The notes beneath the pieces were generated by a model, which saw only the letters and a program-made list of their open reading frames with translations, made no database searches and had not been told where the DNA came from. DNA of 64,000 nt from Hyphomicrobiales bacterium (lineage in GTDB: Bacteria; Pseudomonadota; Alphaproteobacteria; Rhizobiales; Methyloligellaceae): contig JAJFHQ010000008.1 of the NCBI GenBank assembly GCA_021775525.1, positions 1-64,000 of the forward strand, read 5' to 3'. Shown here in pieces: positions 1-8,556 of the stretch. Position 1 is the first letter of the stretch. Every line of letters begins with the position of its first letter. The position numbers and the translations under genes were made by a program.

Positions 1-490
1 CGATCACCATGATGGTGACCGTTGCGCCGCTGATAATATCGATTTTGTGTTCCGCCTCCTGGCCTCGGGCCATGGCAGTGATATTGCGGCCGGCATACCC
101 GTCAATGACGGTGGTGACCCTCTTTTCGGGAATACCTATCAAAACAATGGGCTCGTGATGGTCGACGAGTTGTGCGCCGGTGAGGATTCCCTTCAAGTCG
201 AGGCCAACCAGCACATGAATGGGTTTGCCCGAATATCCTGTCGCCCCGGCAAAGTCGGAGTTCAGGTACACATACCCCGCGATCTTGCCTGCGGTGATGA
301 CCGGTGCCACCGGCGGGTTGCCGGAGGGTTCGTCGAGGCGCTCCGCCCCTGGAAAGACCTTTTGCAGATCAATTTTGGTAATCAGGCGTTGAAAGTCTCC
401 GGCCGCACTAACTGGCCCCGGCGCGTGTGCCGCCATGAGAAGCGTGAATACCAGAATAAGGAACCGCTTGAGATCTGAGTTTAGTCCCAT
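1..490 (-). CDS. nosR: NosR/NirI family regulatory flavoprotein, N-terminal part (cut by window edge)
   Basis: NosR is a membrane flavoprotein needed for expression and activity of nitrous-oxide reductase. Only the first 163 codons lie in the window; the rest runs off the left edge. The ATG (complement 488-490) is followed by a hydrophobic signal/anchor (about residues 9-30). The FMN-binding domain follows, with the family-typical stretches KPIHVLVGLDLKG and HHEPIVLIGIPE, and SGATVT near residue 155, where NosR-type FMN domains carry the flavin threonine. A purine-rich AGAGG sits just before the ATG. It is divergent from the gene at 640, and an FNR/NnrR-type palindrome lies about 110 bp upstream. 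NirI is a close paralogue, but a nosZ neighbour beyond the edge is the likelier context. Confidence 0.88.
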   Translation of the reverse strand, partial: MGLNSDLKRFLILVFTLLMAAHAPGPVSAAGDFQRLITKIDLQKVFPGAERLDEPSGNPPVAPVITAGKIAGYVYLNSDFAGATGYSGKPIHVLVGLDLKGILTGAQLVDHHEPIVLIGIPEKRVTTVIDGYAGRNITAMARGQEAEHKIDIISGATVTIMVI

Positions 491-599
491 GAGCCTCTCG
501 TGGTCATCCCACTGGTGCGATCTTGCGTCTGCCGCAGCTTCACGCGCTCAATCCTGCGCCGCAATGTTGGCACTCTAGCGATGGCGCTCTTGCGCGTAT

Positions 600-613
600 T
601 TGACCTACGTCAA
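600..613. promoter_or_regulatory. FNR/NnrR(DNR)-type operator between nosR and the divergent gene
   Basis: The sequence shows a perfect TTGAC-N4-GTCAA palindrome, the half-site layout of FNR/DNR/NnrR regulators. Its centre (606.5) would be at about -41.5 for a leftward transcript starting near 565. A TAGAGT on the minus strand (complement 572-577) is correctly placed as a -10 box. The site therefore fits class II activation of nosR under low oxygen or nitric oxide. It may also serve the rightward gene. This is inferred from sequence only. Confidence 0.65.
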
Positions 614-639
614 CCAAAGTTTCCGCAAAGGATGATTGA

Positions 640-1611
640 TTGATATCGATGTTGGTAGGTCAGCTGCTTGAGATGGATAAGCCGCGCACAATGAGCCGCA
701 TAAGCAGTAACGAGGAACTTTCTTCCTTTGTAATGGAGCACCGTCAGGCTCTCGCCGACCGCTATGAACGTCTGGCGTACGAGATGGCCAAGTTCGGTGA
801 GACAAAGCTTGAAGCCATCTACCGGTCACTGGTTGATGATGCTGTGCCGCAGGTCGCTGAGGAGACCAAAACTGCAAGCGGAGCGCCCTCGAAAGGGGCG
901 GCGTATGTTCCGGTGCCGGCAAAGGCTAACCTCCCCGACGTTGCCAGTCTTTCGACACCCTATTCCATCTGGGCTTTCGCGGTGAGCAATGAGGTTCAAC
1001 TCTTCGAGCAGCTGGTGGCTGTGAATATCTCTATTGAGAGTTGTCGCCTGCAGTCAGCTCTCGCGGCTGAAGCATTGGCGTGCCTCGATCGTGCCGCTAA
1101 TTACAGGGTCCAACGCCGCCTTGCGTTCCATGCCGGGAGGTTAAGTGACGAGATTGCCCAGTTTCCTGACATCCGCCGGATTGACACAATTGAAGATTTT
1201 GCACATGTGGCGCTGGCAATTGAACGCTATTTCAAGCGTCTGTTTGAGAATTATGACGGATCCGCCGGTGACATCAGCCATATTGTTGAAGCCTCCCGGA
1301 GTGCCATCAAGTATCTCGAACCGATTGCCAAAAACGCAGATATATCAAAACGGCTGGAAAAACCTTTGACCAGACTCGCAAGAGCCACATCAAGTCAGTT
1401 TGGCGGTGCTGCTACCGACACACGCAGAATGATGCAGATCACTTTAGAGGCGGACAGGATTTTCGACTATTATGATCGCATATTTGAAACGGCCCAAGAT
1501 TCACAGATCACCTTGGCTGCACAACATCTCAGCGCCAGCATTCTTGATCGCCTGCGCATGCTGCGCGGACTGCAGGACGTTACGGGTGCCTCCGGGGAAG
1601 TTCGTGTTTAG
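640..1611 (+). CDS. Uncharacterised, mostly helical cytosolic protein next to nosR
   Basis: A 323-residue protein that I do not recognise. No signal peptide or membrane segment is visible. The N-terminal 60 residues and residues 120-320 are rich in Ala, Leu, Arg and Glu and look helical. Residues 70-105 are a Pro/Ala/Lys linker. The first start is TTG at 640, 7 nt after AAAGGA; ATG codons at 649 and 673 are alternatives. The 673 start would leave room for a promoter activated from the palindrome at 600-613. The divergent position and shared operator suggest co-expression with the nitrous-oxide system, but nothing in the sequence gives a function. Confidence 0.7.
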   Translation: MISMLVGQLLEMDKPRTMSRISSNEELSSFVMEHRQALADRYERLAYEMAKFGETKLEAIYRSLVDDAVPQVAEETKTASGAPSKGAAYVPVPAKANLPDVASLSTPYSIWAFAVSNEVQLFEQLVAVNISIESCRLQSALAAEALACLDRAANYRVQRRLAFHAGRLSDEIAQFPDIRRIDTIEDFAHVALAIERYFKRLFENYDGSAGDISHIVEASRSAIKYLEPIAKNADISKRLEKPLTRLARATSSQFGGAATDTRRMMQITLEADRIFDYYDRIFETAQDSQITLAAQHLSASILDRLRMLRGLQDVTGASGEVRV

Positions 1612-1728
1612 GGGCTTGGTAAATTTTTCTCATTTTACCAAATGTTAGCCCTCTGTTGGATAGCCGGTTTGTGGCGAACGATTTCCTAATTAGGGTGGAT
1701 AACCTGGCATTTAGATGATTGTTCGAAT

Positions 1729-1806
1729 ATGTCTGCTTTACCCCCCAATAGAGGACATAAATCCGCATGGGCTGGAATGTCTGCTTTGCCCCCGAAAGAG
1801 GACATT
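1729..1806. repeat. Two copies of a ~30-bp dispersed imperfect palindrome
   Basis: Units at 1729-1758 and 1776-1806 each begin with ATGTCTGCTTT and end with AGAGGACAT, so the ends pair as an imperfect inverted repeat. Related units occur at 2121-2149, 13285-13313, 13889-13918, 13938-13964, 13982-14011 and 24887-24910. They mark the non-coding stretch 1612-2200, which also holds a gene remnant and a long hairpin. Confidence 0.7.
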
Positions 1807-1848
1807 GATCAATGGCAAGCGGTTCTGATGCAATTGAGCTGATAATGG

Positions 1849-2043
1849 TCACAGCTGATGCATTTGGTAATCTGTGAATTCGGGCACAAACTCAGAATTT
1901 TGTTTGTTAAAGGAACGCTCGATCCTGAACGGTACGATGGGCAAGTCTGTTGCTCCGTCGACGACTAGGTCACTGAGTATTTTCCCCGCGATGGGTCCGA
2001 GCTGAAAGCCATGTGCTGAAAAGCCGAAAGCATGACTGGAAGA
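1849..2043 (-). pseudogene. Remnant: C-terminus of a DAO-family FAD-dependent oxidoreductase
   Basis: On the minus strand an open stretch of about 64 codons ends at a TGA (complement 1849-1851). It reads FGFSAHGFQLGPIAGKIL, then SDLVVDG and LPIVPFRIERSF. This is the C-terminal FAD-domain signature of glycine/sarcosine/D-amino-acid oxidase-like flavoproteins. The N-terminal ~300 residues are absent. Homology stops right at the 17-bp inverted repeat beginning at 2045, which suggests truncation by a repeat-mediated rearrangement. I see no start codon or ribosome site that would make this a gene. Confidence 0.7.
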
Positions 2044-2044
2044 T

Positions 2045-2107
2045 GAAAGCGCGAACCGCAGCTATACCGTTTAGTATTCAACGGTTTTAACTGCGGTTCG
2101 CGCTTTC
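2045..2107. repeat. Long hairpin with perfect 17-bp inverted repeat
   Basis: 2045-2061 and 2091-2107 are exact reverse complements (GAAAGCGCGAACCGCAG and its complement). The 29-nt loop itself contains a second pair, ACCGTT (2066-2071) and AACGGT (2080-2085). It abuts the truncated oxidoreductase remnant and lies about 95 bp before the enoyl-CoA hydratase start. It could be an element end, a cruciform or an attenuator; there is no T-run to support a simple terminator. Confidence 0.75.
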
Positions 2108-2120
2108 GCGGGTGGGCCAG

Positions 2121-2149
2121 AACGTCCGCCAAGTGCCAATTGCAGACTT
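2121..2149. repeat. Degenerate copy of the dispersed palindrome
   Basis: Begins AACGTCCGCCAAGTGCCAAT and ends GCAGACTT, matching the layout of the units at 1729-1806 and closest to the 13982-14011 copy. Confidence 0.5.
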
Positions 2150-2200
2150 CACCAGCAAGCCCTTACGAAGAGTCGTATATAGAGATAAAAAGGGAAGATC

Positions 2201-2995
2201 ATGGATGATGTCTCGTCACTTCTGCTGGCCGAACTCAATGGACATATCGCCCGGCTGACCATCAACCGTTCTGAAAAACGCAACGCGATGACACTCGCTA
2301 TGTGGCGGGAGCTTGGCGACCACCTCGAGGCCTGGGTCAAAAACAAGCAGGTGCGCGTTCTGGTTCTGGCTGGCGCTGGTGACAAAAGCTTCTGTGCCGG
2401 CAACGACATCAGTGAGTTTCCGCAATTGCGCGCCACACCGGAGCAGCGCTCACATTACGATGCGGTCACAACGCGCACCTATGATGCCTTGCGCAATTTC
2501 CCCAAACCGACCATCGCGAAAATCAGGGGCTTTTGCATTGGCGGCGGACTTGAACTGGCGCAATTGTGCGACCTACAGATCGCGGCGGAAAGTTGCGAAT
2601 TTGCAGTCACACCGGCGAAGCTCGGCATTGGCTACAAGCTCAACGACATTCTTCTCCTGACGTCCAGCATCTCCGCCAAGCATGCGAAGGAACTGTTGTT
2701 TACAGCTGAGCGTTTCCCTGCCTCTGACGCCCTGCGCTGGGGCTTGATAAACCGGGCGGTCAGTGATGGCAATCTTGATGAAACCGTCGATGAGCTAGCC
2801 AGCAAAATCTCCGCGAATGCGCCTCTCTCCGCGGCAGCCGCCAAGGCTATCATTCATGAAGCCGTAAAGGAGGAAACGGCTCGGGATCATGAGCTATGCG
2901 CAAGACTGGTCGCAGAGTGCGATGCAAGCGAAGACAGACAGGAAGGGGAAAGCGCATTTGCTGAAAAGCGCAAACCTCAATTCAAAGGAAGCTGA
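2201..2995 (+). CDS. Enoyl-CoA hydratase/isomerase family protein
   Basis: A 264-residue crotonase-fold enzyme, the usual family length. The oxyanion-hole segments are visible as AGAGDKSFCAGNDISEF (about residues 57-73) and KIRGFCIGGGLELAQLCDL (about 107-125). Members hydrate or isomerise acyl-CoA double bonds in the cytosol. At the position of the second catalytic Glu of true hydratases, the segment after FAVTPAKLGIGY lacks an obvious EI.LG-type acid pair, so an isomerase or other crotonase activity is equally possible. The ATG follows GGGAAG by a few bases. It converges on the threonine aldolase gene 11 bp away. No neighbour is a clear beta-oxidation gene, so the substrate is unknown. Confidence 0.85.
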   Translation: MDDVSSLLLAELNGHIARLTINRSEKRNAMTLAMWRELGDHLEAWVKNKQVRVLVLAGAGDKSFCAGNDISEFPQLRATPEQRSHYDAVTTRTYDALRNFPKPTIAKIRGFCIGGGLELAQLCDLQIAAESCEFAVTPAKLGIGYKLNDILLLTSSISAKHAKELLFTAERFPASDALRWGLINRAVSDGNLDETVDELASKISANAPLSAAAAKAIIHEAVKEETARDHELCARLVAECDASEDRQEGESAFAEKRKPQFKGS

Positions 2996-3006
2996 TGCGA
3001 CAAGAG

Positions 3007-4086
3007 TTACCCGGCAGCCGCATTAGAAGGTGTAGTTCCTTCTTGCTGCACTAGCACCGCCAGCGCATCAACAGCATCATCCACATCACTTTCAGAGATA
3101 TCGAGATGCGTAACCGCGCGCATTCTGCTCTCGGTTTCAACGCCGATGCGAATTCCCTGCCCCAGAAGTTCCTCGCAGATCACTTCTGCTGAAAGTCCTG
3201 TGCCAGCAACATCAAAGAAAACAAGGTTGGTAGGTGTGTCATCAAATTCCAGCCGCACACCGGGAATTTCGCTCAATCGCCTGGCAAGGCGCTTTGCATT
3301 CTCATGGTCCTCTGCCAGCCGATCGACATTATGATCAAGCGCATACAGTCCCGCAGCAGCAAGAATACCCGATTGTCGCATCCCGCCGCCAAATCGGTAC
3401 TTCCATGTCCAGGCCTCTTCCATGAAACTCCTGCTGCCTGCAAGTACCCCACCGACCGGACAGCCCAGTCCTTTTGAGAGATCAAGCCACACGCTATTAA
3501 AATCTTGAGCATAGTCAGACGCTGATATGCCCGATGCCACCACGGCATTTAACAATCGCGCCCCATCCATATGCGTGGCCAGACCATTGGACTGGGCAAC
3601 GTTGACTACTTCTTGCAAGGTTCCGCGTGGCCAGATTGAACCGCCACCTCGATTTACGGTCTGCTCAATATTTACCAGCCGCGAACGCGGCGACTTGGGC
3701 CGCGGGTTGCTCAACGCCGCCGTTAGGTCTTCAGCATCAAAAATACCCTTCCGGGATGGCAACGCACGGATAAGCGACCCGGCAAACACCGCCGCACCGG
3801 CCCCTTCCGACCCGATGATATGTGCGTTCTCGGATGCCAGGATTTCGTCTCCGCGCCGGCAATGCACCGCAATCGCAATCTGGTTGCACATGATGCCTGA
3901 GGGCAGGAACATGGCTGCCTCTTGTCCAAGCAGATCCGCAACACGCTCGCATAGCGCATTGGTGCTGGGGTCCTCGCCACGCTGTTCATCGCCAACGTCA
4001 GCCTTCGCCATCGCTTCACGCATGGCAATACCGGGGAGCGTTGCCGTGTCGCTGACAAGGTCAATATGGAGATTTGCCGGCATCAA
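3007..4086 (-). CDS. ltaE: Low-specificity L-threonine aldolase-type PLP enzyme
   Basis: A 359-residue fold-type I PLP enzyme of the threonine aldolase family, cleaving L-threonine/allo-threonine (and related beta-hydroxy amino acids) to glycine plus aldehyde. Family marks are DLVSDTATLP at the N-terminus, GDEQRGEDPST (about residues 32-42), MDGARLLNA with the cofactor Asp, and DLSKGLGCPVGG with the Schiff-base Lys (about residue 207). It is the last gene of a same-strand series after a class V PLP enzyme (12-nt gap) and the aap transporter. That context suggests breakdown of an imported amino acid. Start may be the first or second of two adjacent ATG codons. Confidence 0.88.
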   Translation of the reverse strand: MMPANLHIDLVSDTATLPGIAMREAMAKADVGDEQRGEDPSTNALCERVADLLGQEAAMFLPSGIMCNQIAIAVHCRRGDEILASENAHIIGSEGAGAAVFAGSLIRALPSRKGIFDAEDLTAALSNPRPKSPRSRLVNIEQTVNRGGGSIWPRGTLQEVVNVAQSNGLATHMDGARLLNAVVASGISASDYAQDFNSVWLDLSKGLGCPVGGVLAGSRSFMEEAWTWKYRFGGGMRQSGILAAAGLYALDHNVDRLAEDHENAKRLARRLSEIPGVRLEFDDTPTNLVFFDVAGTGLSAEVICEELLGQGIRIGVETESRMRAVTHLDISESDVDDAVDALAVLVQQEGTTPSNAAAG

Positions 4087-4098
4087 ATGACTTCCAGG

Positions 4099-5277
4099 TC
4101 AGCGACCGCGGGCGACAGCGGAAAGACCATCTGTAAAGCGATCGATATCTTCATGGTTGTTATAGAAATGAACTCCCGCGCGGATATTTCCGTCCTTTGC
4201 GGCCACAACAACACCGCGTTCGCGCAGCAAGGATTCAATATCGTCTGCATCGTGATTGATGATTGCAGAGACCAGCCCGGCACGTTCTTCCCATGGCTTG
4301 GGGGTCACCACCCTGAATTGCCTGGCTTCAAGTTCTTCGATCAGATACGTGCTGAGTTCCCGAACCCGCGCTTCGATATTTTCCAGACCGATCGAGGCAA
4401 TGAACTCTGCCGAGCGTTTCTGAACCCACATTCCAAGAAAATTTGGATTGCCATACTCGTAACGATGCGCATCCGGCGCCAGCTCGAGTTCAGGAACATT
4501 TCTGTCAATCGAGGTGAAAGAGAATTTAGCCGCATAGGGCTGGTCCAGCAGGCCTATCATCTCGTCGGTAAGGTACATGAATCCAGCACCGGTCAGGCTG
4601 AACTGGGCCTTGTGCCCCCCCGTGCACAGAACATCGGCTCCAAGCGAACTAATGGGGGCGGCCAGAACGCCGATGCCCTGAATGGCATCAACAACAAGCT
4701 TGATATTTTTCTCTCGGCAATATTGCGAAATAGCAGGAAGGTCGGCCCGGTATCCATTGCCATAAGCCACATAGGCCGCAGCAATAATCCTTGTGCGGTC
4801 ATCAATAGCCCTGGTGTAGGCATCTACCGTGACGCGCCCCTGCTCATCAGGTTCTGCCCAACGTATCCCTATTCCCTTGCGTGCCAGATGTCGCCAGGGA
4901 AAGGTGTTGTTTTCATGCTCCAGTCTGGAGATGACAACATTGTCGCCCTCGCTCCAGGGAAAACCGGCAGCAACTATATTGATGCCTTCAGAGGTATTCT
5001 TGACCAGAGCTAGATTTTTTTCAGGCGAACCGAAAACTTTCGCAATTGCGCGCCTCGTCTCTTCCTGGCCCTCCATGTCGAAGGCGTTCTTGCCAATATT
5101 GTCGTAAACGTCATCCAGCCAGCTCTCCATCGATGTCCTGACGGTGCGGGGCAGTAGGGCTTTGCGACCGATGTCCAGATAAGCGAACTTCTCGGTCGCG
5201 GGAAATTCTGCCCGCAGTGCCTCCCAGTCCGGAGCTGCCTGTTGCGTCGGCAATGAAGCTTGAGTCTGTGGGTTCAT
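4099..5277 (-). CDS. Aminotransferase class V-fold PLP enzyme (first of two paralogues)
   Basis: A 392-residue fold-type I PLP enzyme of the class V (cysteine desulfurase/isopenicillin epimerase-like) group. Visible features are KNTSEGINIVA for the phosphate-binding region (about residues 93-103), VDAIQGIG with the cofactor Asp, and TGGHKAQFSLTG with the Schiff-base Lys. No cysteine-desulfurase active-site Cys loop is apparent, so lyase, epimerase or transaminase activity is more likely. It starts 16 nt after aapP (GAGG ribosome site) and is followed by ltaE, so it appears cotranscribed with the amino-acid transporter. A clear paralogue lies at 11781-12989. Substrate unknown. Confidence 0.8.
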   Translation of the reverse strand: MNPQTQASLPTQQAAPDWEALRAEFPATEKFAYLDIGRKALLPRTVRTSMESWLDDVYDNIGKNAFDMEGQEETRRAIAKVFGSPEKNLALVKNTSEGINIVAAGFPWSEGDNVVISRLEHENNTFPWRHLARKGIGIRWAEPDEQGRVTVDAYTRAIDDRTRIIAAAYVAYGNGYRADLPAISQYCREKNIKLVVDAIQGIGVLAAPISSLGADVLCTGGHKAQFSLTGAGFMYLTDEMIGLLDQPYAAKFSFTSIDRNVPELELAPDAHRYEYGNPNFLGMWVQKRSAEFIASIGLENIEARVRELSTYLIEELEARQFRVVTPKPWEERAGLVSAIINHDADDIESLLRERGVVVAAKDGNIRAGVHFYNNHEDIDRFTDGLSAVARGR

Positions 5278-5293
5278 GGTCTGCCTCGCGTCT

Positions 5294-6073
5294 TCAGTGC
5301 GTCAGAATTTGATCGAGAAAGAGCTGCGTCCGCTCGTTTTTGGGTTTGGTGAAGAATATGTCGGGCGTCGCAATCTCCACGATCTCTGCCTGATCCATAA
5401 AGACCATCGTATCGGCGACCGTCTTCGCAAAGCCCATCTCATGGGTCACGACGATCATGGTCATGCCTTCCTTGGCCAGCTCGACCATGACGTCCAGGAC
5501 CTCCTTGATCATTTCCGGGTCGAGCGCCGAGGTCGGTTCGTCGAACAGCATGATCCGCGGCTGCATGCAAAGCGACCGGGCGATCGCAACCCGTTGCTGC
5601 TGTCCGCCCGACAGCTGACCCGGATATTTGTAGGCCTGCTCCGGGATTTGCACGCGCTCCAGATAGCCCATCGCCAGCGCTTCCGCTTCCGCCTTGGGCA
5701 TTTTCCTGACCAGCATGGGCGCCAGGGTGAGATTGTCGATGACCCGCATGTGCGGGAACAGGTTGAACGATTGGAACACCATGCCCACTTCGCTGCGCAC
5801 CGCCTCGATATTTTTCAGATTGTCGGTCAGCTCGATCCCGTCAACGATGATCTGACCGCGTTGGTGGTGCTCCAGCCGGTTAATACAACGGATCATCGTC
5901 GACTTTCCTGATCCGGATGGACCGCAAACGACGACCCGCTCGCCCTGTTTGACGCTCAGGTTGATATCAATGAGCGCTTGAAAGTCGCCGTACCATTTGT
6001 TCACGTCGACCAGATGAATGGCCGCCGTGTCAGCGGCGGTATTGGAATTGGTATCCGGGGTCTGCTCGTTCAT
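5294..6073 (-). CDS. aapP: General L-amino acid ABC transporter ATP-binding protein
   Basis: A 259-residue ATPase of the polar/general amino-acid uptake type that powers the AapQM permease. Walker A is GPSGSGKST (about residues 53-61), the Q-loop is [10 protein letters not shown], the ABC signature is LSGGQQQR, and Walker B is [14 protein letters not shown], followed by the switch His in VVTHEMGFA. It lies 24 nt after aapM and 16 nt before the class V PLP enzyme. The close match to AapP/GlnQ-type ATPases and the gene order J-Q-M-P make the call firm. Confidence 0.95.
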   Translation of the reverse strand: MNEQTPDTNSNTAADTAAIHLVDVNKWYGDFQALIDINLSVKQGERVVVCGPSGSGKSTMIRCINRLEHHQRGQIIVDGIELTDNLKNIEAVRSEVGMVFQSFNLFPHMRVIDNLTLAPMLVRKMPKAEAEALAMGYLERVQIPEQAYKYPGQLSGGQQQRVAIARSLCMQPRIMLFDEPTSALDPEMIKEVLDVMVELAKEGMTMIVVTHEMGFAKTVADTMVFMDQAEIVEIATPDIFFTKPKNERTQLFLDQILTH

Positions 6074-6097
6074 GCGGAACGTCCTTGTCGTGGGAGG

Positions 6098-7261
6098 CTA
6101 AAAACGCTTGTCCTCGCTTAGCCAGCGTTCGACGCGGTGGCTGTACTTGGAAAGCGCGAAACAAAACATGAAATAGACGAACCCGACACATAGGTAGGCC
6201 TCGACTGTGAAGCGCCGCCAAACCGGGTCCTGGAGGACCGAGGTGGTGGCGGTCAGCATGTCGAACAAACCGATGATCAGGACGAACGATGTGTTTTTGA
6301 ACGCGGCGATAACATGATTGACGATGCCGGGCAGGCAAATGCGCAATGCCTGGGGCAGGATGATGCGCGTCATCGTGTGCCAGTATCCGAGGCCAAGCGC
6401 CTCGGCCGCTTCATATTGGCCGCGGGAAATGGCCTGCAAGCCACCTCTGATAACTTCCGCTTCATAGCAGGCAAAAAACACTGCCATACCGACCATGACG
6501 CGGAGCATTTTGTCGAACTCCAAGCCCTGCGGCAGGAACAGGGGAAACACGTTGACCGCGACGAACAAAATGGTGATTAACGGAACGCCGCGCAGGCTTT
6601 CGATGAATATAACACTCACCGCCTTGACGGTCGGCATGTGCGACCGCCGGCCTAAGGCAAGAACGATTGCCAGCGGAAAACCGACGACGATCGTTCCGGA
6701 GAAAAGTACCATGGTCAGCGGCAGTCCGCCCCATTGGGTAGTATCGACGGCGGACAGACCCAGAACCCCTCCCCAGAGCAGAGTCAAGGTAGATGTCAGT
6801 GTGAATAGCCAGAGCGGCACGAGAATCCGGTATGACCAGAACCGCCGAATCATGGTCATCCCCACGGCGCCAATGTAGATCATAACGGCGAGCACCAGAC
6901 GCCAGTGTTCCTCATATGGATAGACGCCGAAAAACATGGGCCGATGTTTTTCTTCGATTACCGCCCAGCAGGCGCCGCTGGCGGCGCGGCAATCCTCGTG
7001 GCTGTCGGCGGTAAACACGGCGTCGATCAGCCCCCATTCCACGAAGGCCGGCACGATATAATACAATGCGACAAGACAGACCGCGGTGACGAAGGCATTG
7101 AAATAGGAACTCGCCAGATTTTCCCGGGCCCAGCGCAAGACTGGTATCCGTTCTGTCGGCGGAGGCACCGTCCGGCCACGTTTTCGGGGCTTTGTATCCG
7201 CGGTCGCGGCGGCCCCGTCTGGCGGCGCCTGGGGGATGGGTCGTTCCGTCGGTAGGGCCAT
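6098..7261 (-). CDS. aapM: General L-amino acid ABC transporter permease
   Basis: A 387-residue inner-membrane permease. An N-terminal cytosolic stretch is rich in Pro and Arg, a long periplasmic insert lies between the first membrane helices (typical of AapM), and a C-terminal transport domain carries the EAA loop EAAEALGLGYWHTMTRIILP that docks the ATPase. The start chosen is ATG at complement 7259-7261, just after the aapQ stop (7266), with AAGGAG 10 nt upstream. A start at 7303 would overlap aapQ and lacks this site. It partners AapQ, AapP and AapJ. Confidence 0.93.
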   Translation of the reverse strand: MALPTERPIPQAPPDGAAATADTKPRKRGRTVPPPTERIPVLRWARENLASSYFNAFVTAVCLVALYYIVPAFVEWGLIDAVFTADSHEDCRAASGACWAVIEEKHRPMFFGVYPYEEHWRLVLAVMIYIGAVGMTMIRRFWSYRILVPLWLFTLTSTLTLLWGGVLGLSAVDTTQWGGLPLTMVLFSGTIVVGFPLAIVLALGRRSHMPTVKAVSVIFIESLRGVPLITILFVAVNVFPLFLPQGLEFDKMLRVMVGMAVFFACYEAEVIRGGLQAISRGQYEAAEALGLGYWHTMTRIILPQALRICLPGIVNHVIAAFKNTSFVLIIGLFDMLTATTSVLQDPVWRRFTVEAYLCVGFVYFMFCFALSKYSHRVERWLSEDKRF

Positions 7262-7265
7262 CCGC

Positions 7266-8453
7266 TTATCGCTCCTTGATCGCGACAAGGCGGTTGTAGA
7301 CATTCATGAATGTCGAGATGACGATGCTGATAGCCAGATAAACGACCATCATGATGGCAATGGCTTCGACCGCCTGGCCGGTTTGATTGAGCGTCGTGTT
7401 CCCTATGTTCACGAGGTCTGGATAGCCAATAAGGACGCCGAGCGAAGAATTTTTCGTAAGACTCAGATACTGGCTGGCCGTAGGCGGGATGATGACCCTG
7501 AGGGCCTGAGGCATGGTTACGTAGCGCATGATGAATGATGGCCGCAGGCCGACGGCACGGGCCGCCTCGATCTGGCCAGACGGCACTGACTGGATGCCGG
7601 AGCGTACGATCTCGGCGATGAAGGCTGCCGTATAGACGGTAATACCGATCAACAGAGCCACGAATTCCGGGGATAACTGAAGGCCACCCTGGAAATTGAA
7701 TCCGCGCAACGCAGGTACATCCCAAACAAGTGGAGCGCCGAACGCGATCCAGACGGCGGCCGGCAATCCGATGAGAATTCCCAACCCGGCCCACAGGGTG
7801 GAAATGTACTGTCCTGTCTGCTCGCGCCGCCGTTGCGCCCACTTGTTCAAAAAGACGACGCCCAAGATGGCGGCAACGAAGGCGGCGCCGACCCATGGAT
7901 AGGCCGGATCATAAACGGGAAACGGCATGACCACGCCACGGTTCATGATGAAGGCACCCTCGAACGGGACCATGGCCTTGCGCGGACTAGGCAACAGATG
8001 AATGACTGTGCCCCAAAAAATGACATGCAGGACGACTGGAACGTTTCGGCAGATTTCCACGTACCAGGATGCCAGCGTCGACAGCAGCCAGTTCTTCGAG
8101 ACCCGGGCGATTCCCATGAAGACGCCCAAGATGGTTGCGAAAAAAATGCCGAACAAGGCAACACGGATAGTGTTCAGAATGCCGGCGAGAAGTGCTTTGC
8201 CGTAGGTATCGGCAGCACTGTATTCGATGACCGATTCACCGATATCAAAGCCGGATGACGTGTTGAGAAAATCCCAGCCGGTCGCGATCCCCTGGCGTTC
8301 CAGGTTCGCGTTAACGTTGGCGTAGAGTGTCCATGCGAGGTACGCCAGTACGCCGCCCAGAAGAACCTGATAGGCAATCGAGCGGAAGCCTTGATTATAC
8401 AGGAAAGAGCCACCGGTTCGGGCTTGATCCTCTGGCTTGGATATGTCGCTCAT
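7266..8453 (-). CDS. aapQ: General L-amino acid ABC transporter permease
   Basis: A 395-residue integral membrane protein with about eight hydrophobic segments, starting near residues 26-46. A large periplasmic region sits between the early helices, and the C-terminal permease domain carries the EAA-type loop IEAARAVGLRPSFIMRYV (about residues 300-317). It forms the heterodimeric channel with AapM. Length and topology fit the AapQ family. It is separated from aapJ by 103 bp that contain a strong hairpin, which could lower permease expression relative to the binding protein. Confidence 0.93.
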   Translation of the reverse strand: MSDISKPEDQARTGGSFLYNQGFRSIAYQVLLGGVLAYLAWTLYANVNANLERQGIATGWDFLNTSSGFDIGESVIEYSAADTYGKALLAGILNTIRVALFGIFFATILGVFMGIARVSKNWLLSTLASWYVEICRNVPVVLHVIFWGTVIHLLPSPRKAMVPFEGAFIMNRGVVMPFPVYDPAYPWVGAAFVAAILGVVFLNKWAQRRREQTGQYISTLWAGLGILIGLPAAVWIAFGAPLVWDVPALRGFNFQGGLQLSPEFVALLIGITVYTAAFIAEIVRSGIQSVPSGQIEAARAVGLRPSFIMRYVTMPQALRVIIPPTASQYLSLTKNSSLGVLIGYPDLVNIGNTTLNQTGQAVEAIAIMMVVYLAISIVISTFMNVYNRLVAIKER

Positions 8454-8488
8454 TAGCGCCTTTTAAAATGTTCAGGGATGGAGTGGCG

Positions 8489-8523
8489 CGCCCGCGACAC
8501 GGACCGGGTCAACATCGCGGGCG
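8489..8523 (-). terminator. Intercistronic hairpin between aapJ and aapQ
   Basis: CGCCCGCGA (8489-8497) and TCGCGGGCG (8515-8523) are exact reverse complements around a 17-nt loop. There is no following T-run, so a full terminator is doubtful. A stem of this kind after a binding-protein gene commonly protects that message or partly stops transcription, giving excess binding protein over permease. Confidence 0.5.
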
Positions 8524-8556
8524 ACACCTGAAGTTCGGTAAGGCAGTTGCCTGCCT

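Noticed and set aside
47-478. 143-codon plus-strand frame at the left edge
   Set aside because: Antisense to nosR, whose FMN-domain motifs are clear.
4066-5013. 315-codon plus-strand open frame
   Set aside because: Antisense to the class V PLP enzyme gene, which has intact motifs; the frame has no recognisable domain.
7027-7896. 289-codon minus-strand frame across aapM/aapQ
   Set aside because: Same strand but different frame from two permeases with clear topology; extremely Arg-rich and not membrane-like.
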